DNA from: Cranoglanis bouderius
Taxonomy: Eukaryota > Chordata > Actinopteri > Siluriformes > Cranoglanididae
DNA: 64,000 bases
Assembly (NCBI GenBank): GCA_023630585.1
Contig: CM042540.1
Coordinates: 13,808,574-13,872,573 of the forward strand
Direction of reading: 5' to 3'
A program made the translations under genes and the position numbers. The notes below the pieces were generated by a model. It was not told where the DNA came from. It worked only from the letters and a program-made list of their open reading frames with translations, and made no database searches. Below, in pieces: positions 11,888 through 23,230 of the stretch. Positions within the stretch are counted from its first letter, which is position 1. Each line of letters begins with the position of its first letter.

Positions 11888-12110
11888 GGCCAAAAAAAAT
11901 CTTTGTTTCTTGGTGAACTGAAGAGGAGAGTCCACCAGCGTATCCCATTTAAAGGGGTTCCTTGCATGGATTGTCGTCTTCAAATCAGACCACAGGCTTT
12001 CAATAGGGTTCAAATCCAGAGACTTATGTGTGATTTTGATAAATGTTTGGTCCCATTATATTGTTTAACGATCCATCTACAACCACGTCTTAAACTCTAT
12101 CTATAGATAT
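11888..12110 (-). pseudogene. Tc1 transposase C-terminal fragment, opposite strand
   Basis: On the minus strand about 12,025-11,970 reads KSLDLNPIESLWSDLKTTIH. That is the block around the third catalytic acidic residue of Tc1 transposases, where the family motif is PDLNPIE(N/S)LW. It points towards the plus-strand N-terminal half immediately to its left. Either one element suffered an internal inversion or two elements were joined tail to tail. No right terminal repeat was found. Confidence 0.75.
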
Positions 12111-14457
12111 TGGCATGTTCCTGGGAAAAGTTAATGTTCTGAATGTTGTGAGACATTGAATGCTGTGCTTGTTTTACGCAACCCTTCTAAACGGCTCATT
12201 TTCATGGAGGTTGATTTTGAAATAACCCCAGGAATCAACTAAACTCTGCAACTTTAACACTGACTTTTTGGGGCCCCTCATTGCGCTCAATGGTACAGTA
12301 TTTCAACTGGTTACGAATTTTTATATCAACTACCTGACTTGTGCAAGTCAGCAAATATCACCTGTGAGATGAAATATGAGCTGTATAACCTCACAGTTAC
12401 ACACTATGGAACAGGGCAAGGACACTGACAACAATGTAGTTTCTGGAGATGAATATTAAATAAAATTAATTACAATAAAATATAATAAATATTTCCAAAG
12501 AAAATAAGTGGTTTAATTTATTTCAACTATATATTTATTTAAGTTAAATGAATTTTCCATATATCCTTTTGAGAGAAAATACTATTACAAAAAAAAAACT
12601 AATAATAATTATGAGAATTATTTATTTTATTGGATAAGTAAATGGTTTCTCCACTTAGCTGGGTAGAAGAGTTTGAGGACTTTGTTTAGTGTGTATTTTA
12701 AAAAGCCATGTGTACCTATTTGTGCCTAGAGTTGACTCTATCCTGCAGGACCCAAAAGATAGCAAATTTCTGTTTTATTTCACTATTATGTCATCAGCAA
12801 CACCAGTGTAAAGAAGCCTTTGCCACAACCCCCGCTCTCTCCCTGATTAGATTAAATTGTCTCAGCAACTGATTTAAGAACAGAAATCAATTACTGCACT
12901 CCTCCACGTCTGTATCACAGTAATACATGCTGGATATGAAATGGCCCTCGCCTTTTCCTGTTTAATCTGTGATTACGCCTTCAATTTGTTACGGTGTTAT
13001 CTTCTTCCACTTTGTTGCCACACCATCATCATTGAGATGTATCACCTCACACGGTTTATATTACACTCGCTCCAAATCTCTTAATTGCTGTTTGACATAA
13101 CAGATGAAGTCACAGCAAAATCCCCAGTGCTGAATTAACTTACCATCTCACAGTGTTCATTCGTGTCCAACCGAGCTTAAATGATCACTGTAGGTGGTAA
13201 TTCAACATAGTATTAATACAACCCTGGGGATTTTGCTCTGACCGCTAGGCTAGAACACACATTGGGTCTTATCGGTCTGTTTGGATTGTCTAGATTGTCT
13301 TAATGAGGACATGCCAGAAATAGCATTGAAAGAATAATACATTAGATGCGCAGATAGGAAACCAATGCTGAGATACAGCGGCTCCCAGTTTTAATAACTA
13401 ATAAGAGTTATAATAACTAATACAAAGTCCAATTCTAGTTCTCATTTGAGTTGGCAGGATGGTGAAGCCACTCATCCTTTATCGCGCCACATAGCAACAG
13501 CTAGACGGGCGTCTACATGTTCGCATTGGCAGATTCAAGTGCTGATGGCTCTGCCGATGGAGAGAGACCGCTCAAAGAGACACGTTGCGCTGAGGATGGC
13601 ACAAAGTAAATGAGATTCATTGTCTGGCTGCTGTCTATGCACTGAGAGAGCGCATTCAGCAAGGAGTGAGAGGAGTGAGAAAGACTGTTTAAAGGTCAGG
13701 ACTGCAGACGGCTGATGAGCCATGCGCCCAGCTTCATTCTGAGCCAAATATGATATTCTAGAGACAAGAAACCCAAAAAAATAAAGAAACCCAAACACCT
13801 AAAAGAGATCCACTGAACTCCTCTTTGGGTACGGTAATGCCTCTTGGCCGAGGTAGATGCTGTGCATAAACATAATATGCACTTGTGTAGTTTCAGTGCG
13901 TGATAATCCTTCTCTGCTGGCTTAATAATTCTAAAATTAAAGAAAAATAAATTCACTACAATGTTCATTCATTCATCTTCAATAACTGCTTTATCCTGGT
14001 CAGGGTCATAGTCATAGTCTGCACTACAATATATTATCTTTATTCATTCACTCTCATTGAGGTGAATTATTCCTAGACTCCTGAAATGTGTTTTATTTAT
14101 ATGTGATGGATATACAGTAATCATTCAGATGTATCTTTCCTAAAGGCCTTGTATCTTGTTACTTTACTACAGCCAACTGATGTAGAAAGAAGATAATGGT
14201 GACACAAATATGGACTGAGCCCCGCCCCTAAGGAGCAAAGCCAATTGTAAGGCTTTGCACTACCCCTGAAAGCATGTCAAAGTTCAGTTTTGTTTGCCTT
14301 ACACAGGCATGTGGCTGGCATGGGCTGTCATAACATATCTTACTATTCAAACAGTATTTAAATTATATTTCACTATAAAAAAGGCACAAAATAACATTTA
14401 AAAATGTGCGCACTCACATGCCCTGTGAGCATTAAGATGTTTAATCAGTCCATGCAG
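12111..14457. other. Non-coding DNA, part looks conserved
   Basis: No coding exon was found. The segments at about 12,890-13,200 and 13,490-13,860 have balanced composition and no repeat similarity inside the window, unlike the AT-rich flanks. This is the look of conserved non-coding DNA but cannot be proven here. Confidence 0.35.
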
Positions 14458-14755
14458 GGGGGGTGCTTTTTTTTTTTTTTTTTTTTTTTTTTACAGAAAA
14501 CTACTTGAATTGGCGAATTCATCATGCAATTGCATGATGTTTGTTGGTAAATGAGACCTTTTAGCTGTTCACTCGCATTGTGATGACGTCACGTGGCGCG
14601 TTGTGATGTCACATGAAACGACTTGGTCCAAATCTGTGGAAAATCTGCAGGAATTTTTTTTTTAAATTGCAAGCTCATGCAAATATTGCGGGGTTTCCTT
14701 GATTTTATGTTAATATCTGAGATCGCAAAATCACAAAATCCTGGAGGGAATGTTT
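14458..14755 (+). repeat. Interspersed repeat, copy 1 of a CRE-bearing family
   Basis: After a poly-T run (14,467-14,492) it shares with 17,588-17,946 the ordered blocks ACTTGAATT, GTTGGTAAATGAGACCT, GTGATGACGTCAC, CCAAATCTGTGGAAAATCT and CACAAAATCCTGGAGGGA. It contains a perfect cAMP-response-element octamer TGACGTCA at 14,584-14,591, overlapping an E-box CACGTG at 14,590-14,595. Confidence 0.75.
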
Positions 14756-17587
14756 AATACACATGGAAATTATGTCTGTATGTTAATTGATTTTTTATTT
14801 TTCAAACTTAACCATTTTGACAACCAAATAACAATAGCAATAGTTGTTGGGTTTTTTGTCCATTGTAAATCAGGCCAGGTTTCCCCAGCCATGGATATCC
14901 AAGGACATGTCTGGATGTAAAAATAAAGAAAATCACCAATCTATACTAATTGTATAAGGCATGTCCTCCTAAAAACAAATGTCTCTAAAACTTTCTGGCT
15001 GAATGAAGTTGAGCATGAATTTATGATATTGCCTCCTTGTGACTTCCTTGCTTACGTAAACGCAAAAATATTATCATAATTGTTGTATGTGATATGAACC
15101 ACTGGCTGTGGTAGTATAAAATTATAGACTTGTTATTATTCAAATGCATTAAAAAAGTAATTTTCATAACTAATTAAAATTCAAATTAACTTTTTTTTTT
15201 TTTGACAGAGTTTAACAGCCCTAGTTGGCAGCCATACCCAAAGTTTGAAAAAATCCAGAGTTTCATTGGTTTATAAATGGCCTGATGTGCTCTCGGTTGC
15301 ACTGCTTTACGATTGACTGTGCTCTTTCAGTCAATATTCACAGCACCTTTCTCCTTTCTGAGGACACGTCAATCAGCAGCGAGATTCAGAAAGCAGGTAA
15401 ACAAATTTATCTCTGCACATTAGCATGTGTCCATTAAAACAAAGCGCTGCGATGGCTGAGGGGGAGGGGGGAGCTGGATTTGGTTGAGGATTTGCTGTCG
15501 ATGCCATTTTCGAAGAGAGATTTTAATGAGGAATTTCATTAGTCATTTTCATTAGTGACTATTCGTGCATGGTTGTTTTACGTCAATGTCCTCTTTTCAT
15601 TTCAGGGTGGTTTTGTGTTAAGGCTGTGTATTGGATGATGTTCACGCTGCGATCTATTCAGTTGAAAAGGTTTTATTAGGAGAAAATAATAACACACCAC
15701 GTTGAAGGTGTAGACATGGACGATATGCACTCAGAGTGAGAATAATATTCTGAATGTGACCTTCAATATACACAGGCATGTAACGCATTATAGCATTAGA
15801 TATGGAAGAAATGACTGCCAGCCTTATTGGACAGGGGAATGTAAATAACTATCATGATGATGTAGGTGGTCCAGATGTCCCACATACGCACAAAGCAGAT
15901 GGATGTAGGTGTAACGCCTATTCAAATCCATTTTACGCTTAGATGTCCGCTGTTTCAAAGGAAATATTGCACATTTTGTAGGCAGTACTATATTTTTCCC
16001 AGATGAGGTTGTTCAACAGTAACGGTATCCCCACTCATCCCCACTTTATCTCTGACTGTCAACAGTCAGAACAGCTTTTCATGGATTGAAAGTCTACCAA
16101 ATGCTGAATGCAAATGGTTAACTGGATAGCTCTCTCTGAATAATAGAAAGCGTTATAAAGCTTTCTTTAAATACAATTCAATGAGATACTAAGGAAAAAA
16201 GGCAATTAGGCAGCACATCTTCTGGTCTGGTGTAGCGGGCTAGGAAGAAGAGTTAAAAATGATGGTGTTCTGTTTACTAAATGAGTAGAGGATTCATAGA
16301 CTTACCCCAGTCCTTTTTTCCCCTGACAGTAATGTGCTAACTATCAGATGTGAGCGTGCAGCTTTCTGTAAACAGCCAATTAAATCCCTTGATATATCAG
16401 CAGACAGGAGAAGCCATTTTGTGCTATTTACATTTTTTTCTACCCTTGTTTTTCCTAACACATTGTATACTGCACTTATTTTTTCTGAGAATCCCATATG
16501 AATGTATAGATAGTTTCTCAGAACCACATGGATGGATAGACAGACAGACACACAGAGAGATAGATGGATACATACACGAATAAATGGATTTATAGATGGA
16601 TAGGTTTTTGGCCTGGCCTTGCAAAATCCATCTCGAATTCAAATGCATACTACTACTCGATATTGATGTCCTACTGTGTCACCAAAGAAGGAAAACACTA
16701 GATGTGAAATGCTCTGTGGTGTTTACCGGTGACAACGTGTGCCCAAAGACGATACAAGAAACGACAATGATTGATGAGGTCCGCTAACAGAATACTGATT
16801 AGGATGCTGGTTACACAGCTAAGTTTAAAATTATTCAATAAAAACCCAGATGAAAAATAGTGGACTATGTCTATGCATCAAATCACAGACTATGTCCTAA
16901 ATAATGTCCTAAATCAGCCACCAATGTTTTCCCGTAAGTGAAAATGACAAATTGCCGCACAACACGTCATGTCATTTAGCCACAGGTGAACATTTAACAG
17001 CCACAGGAACAACTGCCAGTTTTAATATCCAAACTGTCCTCCCAAAATTTTTTGCTCTAAATACATTTTGAGCATCAGCTATTTAAAAAATCTGCAGTGG
17101 TATTTAATGGTTCTTTTGCTACATACAGCAAGCTGCAGAAATGGAACAGACAATGGGAGACACCGAACCCAATTCATACCAGTCTTTCTTGTGCGCCGGA
17201 AAATACATAATGACCTGCCATAACATAAGCATTCAGAATGTCAAACAAAATTAAACCATGACAATTCGGAAATCTTAGATAAATATATGTATTAAACACA
17301 GAACAGATATCTGCCAGGTTTAGTGTTCAATGTTTTTTTTTTTGTTTTTTTTTTTTAATTATGTATATTGACCACTGGCACCCAATGCCATGACTGTCAT
17401 CACAAAAATTATATTGTACAATAATAAATCAGAATTGCTATGAGCATGAGTAAATCAGTTCAAAAAGAAATTTAGAGGTGTGCTGGGTGTTTCCATGGCA
17501 ATGTATGAAATCAATGTGAATGATTTTGGGGTGTAATTAATGTAATATTTGGGCAATTGGCATACAACATGCAGTCTATACAGGATT
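14756..17587. other. Non-coding DNA with candidate conserved block
   Basis: No gene was found. The stretch at 15,270-15,640 is compositionally balanced, contains several ATTA/TAAT homeodomain-type cores (TTTTAATGAGGAATTTCATT region) and shows no repeat match. Simple GATA/GACA-rich sequence lies at 16,528-16,570 and a poly-T stretch at 17,333-17,356. Confidence 0.35.
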
Positions 17588-17946
17588 TCACTGAGTTTTT
17601 TTGTGATTTGTTGCAGCCAAAAATGCTTGATTTTGCTGAAGCTTTTTGTAAAATTTGCGATGCAACTTGCAGAGGTTTTTTTTGTGTGCTTTTTTGCAAA
17701 AAGTACTTGAATTTGGTGAAATTGCAATTGTCTTTTGCAGTGATGTTCGTTGGTAAATGAGACCTGAGATGTTCAATGCATGCAATTCGAAGAGGGCTTT
17801 GGCTGAATGAACGTTGTGATGACGTCACTTGGCTTGGCGTCTTGGCCCAAATCTGTGGAAAATCTACAGAAATTTTGAAAAACTGCATGCTATATTGCGG
17901 AGTTTTCTTGATTTCGCTTTTTGATCACAAAATCCTGGAGGGACTG
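17588..17946 (+). repeat. Interspersed repeat, copy 2 of a CRE-bearing family
   Basis: It is a direct-orientation copy of the repeat at 14.5 kb, with the same five blocks in order and a perfect TGACGTCA at 17,820-17,827. It extends further upstream than copy 1. Both end in AATCCTGGAGGGA, which may be a terminal motif of the element. Confidence 0.75.
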
Positions 17947-18003
17947 AACATAATTCAATTGAATGTCAACATTTTTAAACATACAGTAATAAATACATAT
18001 AAA

Positions 18004-18175
18004 GTATGGTGTCACAGTGGGTATTGTTGCCGCTGCACACCTCCAGGGTCCCCGGTATGATCCTGAGCTCAGGTTACTGTCTGTTTGGAGTTTCATGTTT
18101 TCTCATGGTATTCCTGATATAGACTCCGGATCCACTGAGATCCTGACCAGGTTAAAGCAGCTACTGAAGATATAA
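18004..18175 (+). repeat. SINE, internally deleted
   Basis: It opens GGTGTCACAGTGGGTATTG, has CAGGTTACTGTCTGTTTGGA, then jumps to CCGGATCCACTGAGATCCTG and ends TACTGAAGATA. These are the first and last blocks of the SINE seen at 5.6 kb with the middle missing. Confidence 0.75.
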
Positions 18176-18234
18176 TGTATGCAAAATGTTCAACTCTCAT
18201 TTCAGCAGGTAAACCACCCACCTAGCAATACTGC

Positions 18235-18490
18235 TTGTGTCCTTAGGTAAATTTTGAGCTGAAAGAAATTGCTATACAATGTGGTAGTTTTGTGTTGAGG
18301 TAGCATACATTGGTGGTACACTGGATTTATAATGCACTATACTTAATGATATAGTGATCCATTGAATATTATTTGTCCACTGAGAATTCAGGCAATGCGA
18401 CAAAATAGCTGACACCCAAAATAGTACGCTATATGTCAACTAGGGAACAAATTCAGACAAGTCTATAGCTATGTTTATGTTGATTCGAAT
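18235..18490 (+). repeat. Interspersed repeat, copy 1 (pair with 20.7 kb)
   Basis: Shared ordered blocks with 20,685-20,850 are GAGCTGAAAGAAATTGCTAT, CACTGAGAATTCAGGCAA, AATAGCTGACACCCAAAATA and TAGGGAACAAATTCAGACA. A poly-A run lies downstream at about 18,773-18,791. Family not recognised. Confidence 0.6.
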
Positions 18491-18948
18491 ACACAGGTGA
18501 ATTGCACTATGGGTGAATAGAGACTATAGCCATGCAGGTGTAAATATGCTTTACAACATACAACTTTAATTCAGCAAAACATCTTGGTCAGGATGGGATT
18601 ATATTTCTACAATACATTCTGAATTAGTTGTGTATTTTATTCTGTCCATGCAGTACTATATACCTTGTGCTCAAAGACATACACAGGGTGCATGTCTTTT
18701 ACTGCACATTTAAGGTTTTGTACTGGAAACTGTCAGTAAAAAAAGATCTCAAGAGGACATTATAAGACATTTAAAAAAAAAAAAAAAAAAAGAACATACC
18801 TATGATGAATTCTGAATATGAATATAATGAGCATGTTCAAAGTTAAAACAACTCACTCTATCTCAATTAATGCAACAACTTTAATGTTAAACACCAAAAA
18901 CCCCAAATATAATCGTTATCTCTTTTTCTGTCTTTTCTGTGTCTGCAG

Positions 18949-18989
18949 GCTTCAACGAGAAGCTAATTATCATGCCTGCATGCCCAGAG
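18949..18989 (+). other. 41-nt exon-like segment, antisense to cadm2
   Basis: A strong pyrimidine tract (TCTTTTTCTGTCTTTTCTGT) ends in TCTGCAG at 18,948, and 41 nt later there is GAG followed by the donor GTAGGT at 18,990. Two of three frames are open (one would read FNEKLIIMPACPE, another LQREANYHACMPR). No protein family is recognised. It lies on the strand opposite the proposed cadm2 transcript, so it could only belong to an antisense or unknown transcript, or be a chance splice pair. Confidence 0.25.
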
Positions 18990-19141
18990 GTAGGTGATCT
19001 TATTAACTGACTGTGTCACAGAACCATTTATCAGTAGAGTTATTATGGCCTCCTCGAGCAAGCTATATATGTCTTTCATTAAGGAAGTCTTTCAAAGACA
19101 CACTACTTTTTCTGAATTTGCTGTGAAGCCTCATTAAACCT

Positions 19142-19193
<52 letters not shown>

Positions 19194-20684
19194 TCATTTG
19201 TGCCTGTGCCACGTAGTTACGTACAGCTGTGATAGCTGCTGCTTTAGCAGATTAATGGTGCTATTTCTGGATTAATCATTAATATAAACAGTAGAGAATG
19301 CTATCGGGTCAGTTTCCAACAGACAGGGTTGTCCTCTTGCTGCATCATCAGAATTCCAAGAAAGCACGTACTCATTTATAAATGTATATTCATTTCCTAT
19401 GGGAATTAATGTAATCCTTCAGATTTTCAGTTGTGAGCCAGAGAGAAAGAGAGCAAGCCGGGGGCCAGCCTTCTTAGGTGACTGAAAGAGCTCGCGATAA
19501 AAACGATGCAAGTAAAATGCGAGCAGTCACAAGAATAAAAACAGACCAAAATGCTAGCTGTCAGCATAACAGCTCACGTCTGCTGCCCAGTGCACCTCTT
19601 GTACGGTGGCATTTTTTTGGCTCTGCTCTCTGAATGATCCGTGTAGATGCAGATCTGTCAGCAAGCACAAAGCAGTGAGGCTCGGTGCCTGCACACTCCC
19701 AGTCTCCTTCCTCCACTGGATTATTTATAGCATAACTCCATGGCCAGCACTCACAGGCTTAAAGCCCATTCTTCCAGGATAAGCTAACTCTCTGGAGCGG
19801 CGGAGGGGGGCATCTTTAAGCGGCAAATAAAAACGCTTCCCTCTGATGCACCTCGCACGTCAAAAATCCACCAATAAGCCAAAGCTAACTGTGGTGGTCT
19901 AGTGGCACAGCATCCATCCACACGTGTAGCTAGGCCCGCTGGCATCTCTACAGTTATGTTTGAGGGGGATTTTTTGTCCCTCAGGTCCAATTTGTGTGTC
20001 ACATTACATCTCCAGTACAAATGTCTTATTCTATGAGTCACTAACTAAGGTGGGAAAAAAGCTCCTCTTGTGGGGATTAGACAGGGGAGAGCCTTAGAAA
20101 AGCAGATGAAACCCTGACCTAAATGTCTGGTCCCAAAAGAGATGTCAGGCCCTCAGCTTTTTATAGCAATTACACACAGAAAAGATTCGCAGACATGAAG
20201 AGTCAGCGGGACAAAAGAGAACTTGCAAAAGAGTGGACATGAGAAATGCAACGGGTAAAATGTGACGATTTATTAGGTCATTCCAGGAAATCTGGTTGTT
20301 CTTTTAGCATTAAAGGAGCAGTTTGCTATTTTTAGAGCCCTCTGCTGTTTGTGAGGTGAAGTGCAATTTCAGTGAAAACATCCCTTCTGAACAAACTAAA
20401 GCTCTGCCTGAGATTGTACACTTAATCAGTCATTCACTATTCACTATTCACTATACAGGCAGTTAAACCATATGAATATATAGGGCAGCAGTAAGGAAGG
20501 CCCTAAAAAAACCATACAGAAAAATAGCACTTTAGTGCTGTTTTCAAATATGCAACAGAAGTAGAAGTAGAAGAAGTAGAAGAAGTTTTAAATAAAATTC
20601 TCGGTTATAAATACACAATAATTATGTGTGTTACTTGTATTAACAATTGACTGTTGATTTATGCAATGTGCTTTGGCTGTTACA
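18990..20684. promoter_or_regulatory. Unique block, candidate conserved non-coding cluster
   Basis: Apart from a (GA)n tract at 19,146-19,191, this stretch has balanced composition and no recognisable repeat. Around 19,236-19,286 it is rich in homeodomain-type cores (CAGATTAATGG, GGATTAATCATTAAT). It lies a few kilobases inside intron 1 of the proposed cadm2 gene, a usual place for enhancers. The assignment is an inference from sequence texture only. Confidence 0.3.
19146..19191. repeat. (GA)n microsatellite
   Basis: About 23 uninterrupted GA units. Confidence 0.95.
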
Positions 20685-20850
20685 GTGCCCTTCATTTAAT
20701 TTCAAGCTGAAAGAAACTGTTATGCTGTTGTTAACTGTCCAGGAAATATGACCACACACTGAGAATTCAGACAACTCTGCAAAATGGCTGACACGCAAAA
20801 CAGTGCACTATATGGTAAACAGGGAACAAATTCAGACACGGCACATGTGT
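20685..20850 (+). repeat. Interspersed repeat, copy 2 (pair with 18.2 kb)
   Basis: It matches the 18.2-18.5 kb copy through CAAGCTGAAAGAAACTGTTA, CTGAGAATTCAGACAA, AATGGCTGACACGCAAAACA and CAGGGAACAAATTCAGACA. The two copies are in the same orientation about 2.4 kb apart. Confidence 0.6.
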
Positions 20851-21484
20851 ACCTCGTGTGTTATCTTTTATGGAAAAGGCATACAGAGCTAATTTCAGGG
20901 CCAGAAAAAGGCTATATATACAAACTATATATACATTTATATATAATATGAATGTATATATACAAACTATATATACAGTGCATTCCTATTATATATAACC
21001 TCTGATATTATACAAATTACAAATAGCCAAAATATAACTTCAGTGTATAATCTTATATCTACTTGTGATTTGATTCAAGGGAAGCACACAAGTAAGCCAG
21101 ATTTTTAAATATTTTATAAAATAACATTTGAGCAATATTCCTTCTGTAGACAACTAAATAATGTAGGAAGGTTTTGCTTCTATGTACCTCTTTACGCTAT
21201 ATAAAAAAAAAGGTAACCATTCCAAATAGCTGATTATTGCACGTTGCCTACTTAGGAATTAAATGTATGCATGTTGTAATTTTATTGGAGCATATAAAAG
21301 TCCAATCCCTATCCACATCCGTTTTGTCTTTCTCATGATTTATGTCTAGTGACAGACAGCTCAGTCCATCTACATAGATTTTGAACTTTGAAAGTACCAG
21401 GATTTTTTTTTTTTTTTTTTTTTTTTTAATTTGTGGGAGTTGGCTCAAGTCATTACAACCTTTTATGTATCGGCTGTGATGTTG
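20851..21484. other. AT-rich non-coding DNA
   Basis: ATATACATTTATATATAAT-type sequence lies at 20,913-21,000, with a poly-T run at about 21,402-21,427. No gene is visible. Confidence 0.5.
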
Positions 21485-21715
21485 GAATGCTCTCTATCAC
21501 AGAGTGCCCATAGCTGGAGATCTACCAACATACTGAGTTTAGTTCCAACACACCTGGCTGTAATATTCAGATGCTACTAAAGCCCTTGATTAACTGGATC
21601 AGGTGTGCTAGATTAGACCTGGACTAAACTCTAAACACTAAACAGGAAGTCCAGAACTTCAGAAGCAGACCTGGGCAGCTGAACTGTGTTGGGGTTCACT
21701 TGGTAATGAACTAAC
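21485..21715. mobile_element. Short foldback DNA transposon relic
   Basis: The left half contains TGAGTTTAGTTCCAACACACCTG and the right half contains CAGGTGTGCTAGATTAGACC followed by CTGGACTAAACTCTAAACA, so the halves are complementary (TTTAGTCC/GGACTAAAC and CACACCTG/CAGGTGTG). This mirrored layout is that of a non-autonomous fish element I know from memory, probably hAT-derived. A related segment is at 60.95-61.08 kb. Confidence 0.55.
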
Positions 21716-22740
21716 GTTAAATAAATAAATGAATAAATAAATAACACTGATTCAGGGATGAAGAATGAATCGGGGTAGTGAGCAGCGCCTGCTGGCTCAG
21801 AGTTTCAGATAACTAGAGAGAGGATGGAGGGTTATGTTTATACCTCTGTTTTAAGTTTGGACATTTTGTAGCACAGATTGAAGTCCACATTTGTGCAATC
21901 CAGTGCAACCATTTTTCTTTAGCTCAATACTGTGGGATTTTATTATTATTATTATTATTATTATTGTTATTCAAATCACGTCCAATCTCATTCTATGAGC
22001 AATCCACAGTATCCACGGATCCGGATGCATTAAGCTACAGTTCACTCGCAGTTTCTCCTCCTATCCTGGCCAAGCCGGCTTTATGCATCGTGGAGAAAAT
22101 CTCTTATGCTTTATACTAGGACGACCCCAAGATGCAGACGGCTGCAAATACCGCAGTCTGATGGGAGCGCAAAACGTTCGTGCACTCGTGCTCGCGCACT
22201 GACGCCGGAACCGTATGCTACTGTCCTCTACAGTGCGACAAAACAGATATCCATATCTCATGTAGTGTTTTGACAAGCTATTTAGGTATGATAGTATGCG
22301 GTTTCTGATCCAGCCCAACTTAAAGCACTGGTCCCGAATTAACCGGGGCACACCCGCCACTCCCTTTAAGACTACTGGACTATGAATTAGACTAGAATTT
22401 CAGCTCGTCTAATTCTAAACAAACACATACGGAATGAAATGCCACTACTAACTAAGCTTTACCGCCAAATAATTAGGAGCACGACTCTTTTCCAAGTGAT
22501 CTGCAAGTGCAATCCTTAGCCAGATCCCTTAATTGACCCCTCTAGTCTATGTATTTATTTATGAAAGTAGAAGTTGTTCAAACACATGCATAGCTCTTTC
22601 ACCCTTCCTCTGAAAGCTGTCCATCATCACTGCAACTTCTCACCCACCGGTGGGTGACGGTCTCCGTGTGAAAGAATGCGCGCTCACAAAACTTCTAACG
22701 CATGTTTATTCTCTAAATCTCCACCTCAGGATAGCACTTG
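21716..22740. other. Start of cadm2 intron 1, partly CpG-rich
   Basis: An (ATT)n tract lies at about 21,941-21,965. From 22,040 to 22,340 the sequence is GC-richer with several CpGs (CGTGCACTCGTGCTCGCGCA), as in DNA flanking a CpG promoter. No exon found. Confidence 0.4.
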
Positions 22741-22828
22741 AGTAAGAGTGTGTGTTTGCGCAAAGACAGCCAAAGCCAACTCCCTTCACCGCCGCAGGCA
22801 ATAAACCGGCGCATCCTCGAGCGCTCAC

Positions 22829-22889
22829 CTTTAACGACAGTCCCGCAGACGCTGCAGAGCACGAAGAGCAGGTGCTGCTTCAGCATCAT
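22829..22889 (-). CDS. cadm2: Cell adhesion molecule 2 (Cadm2/SynCAM2), coding exon 1
   Basis: CADM2 is a single-pass synaptic and axonal adhesion protein with three Ig domains; this exon supplies only the signal peptide. Two adjacent ATG codons (22,889 and 22,886) open a 20-residue peptide with a basic residue at position 4 (MMLK), a hydrophobic core (LLFVLC), SVCG at 13-16 and VVK at the end. It stops at an AAAG/GTGAGC donor after one base of codon 21 (phase 1), the usual phase before an Ig-V exon. From memory, the human CADM2 peptide also has 20 residues before a glycine, K at position 4 and SVCG at the same place. Divergent gbe1 36 kb away matches human gene order. Later exons are not in the window, so intron 1 exceeds 22.8 kb. 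Which teleost paralogue this is cannot be told. An alternative is another secreted or membrane protein with a similar leader. Confidence 0.7.
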
Positions 22890-22928
22890 AATGTTTTTTT
22901 TTTGTTTGTTTGTTTTTGTTTTGTTTGG

Positions 22929-22931
<3 letters not shown>

Positions 22932-22964
<33 letters not shown>
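22932..22964. repeat. (CT)n microsatellite in the cadm2 leader
   Basis: About 16 CT units; the mRNA sense would read (GA)n. It lies about 43-75 nt upstream of the proposed start codon, followed by an A-rich stretch (22,890-22,931). Confidence 0.9.
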
Positions 22965-22970
<6 letters not shown>

Positions 22971-23230
22971 TCCTCTCGGCCAAGTGTGCCGACGTCCTTG
23001 GTGCGTCTTCTTCCCTGCAGATGACGGGCTTATCCGGCTGGGTGCGCACTTTTTTTAAGAGAGGCAGCACGCGAACTCCACAGATTTGCCGTGATGCGCC
23101 CGGAGCGAAGCGGAGGCTGCGCTGTAGCCGGCCTGCAGAGACACGCTCCCCGCCACAGTGATGAGCAAAGTGCCGCTCCAGCCACCAGAGCCGTCAGCGC
23201 TACCGCGGAGCCCTAAGCCCCGCCCTTTAC

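Larger units (their letters stand above)
22740..23230 (-). promoter_or_regulatory. cadm2: CpG-rich promoter and 5' leader of cadm2
   Basis: This is the most CpG-dense stretch of the window, with many CpGs between 22,980 and 23,225, including GCGCCCGGAGCGAAGCGGAG and a GC-box-like GGGCGGGGC near the outer edge (minus strand, about 23,217-23,225). It lies directly upstream of the minus-strand signal-peptide exon. The transcription start cannot be placed exactly and no TATA box is evident, which is typical of CpG promoters. The leader carries a GA microsatellite (separate entry) and an A-rich stretch just before the start codon. Confidence 0.65.
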
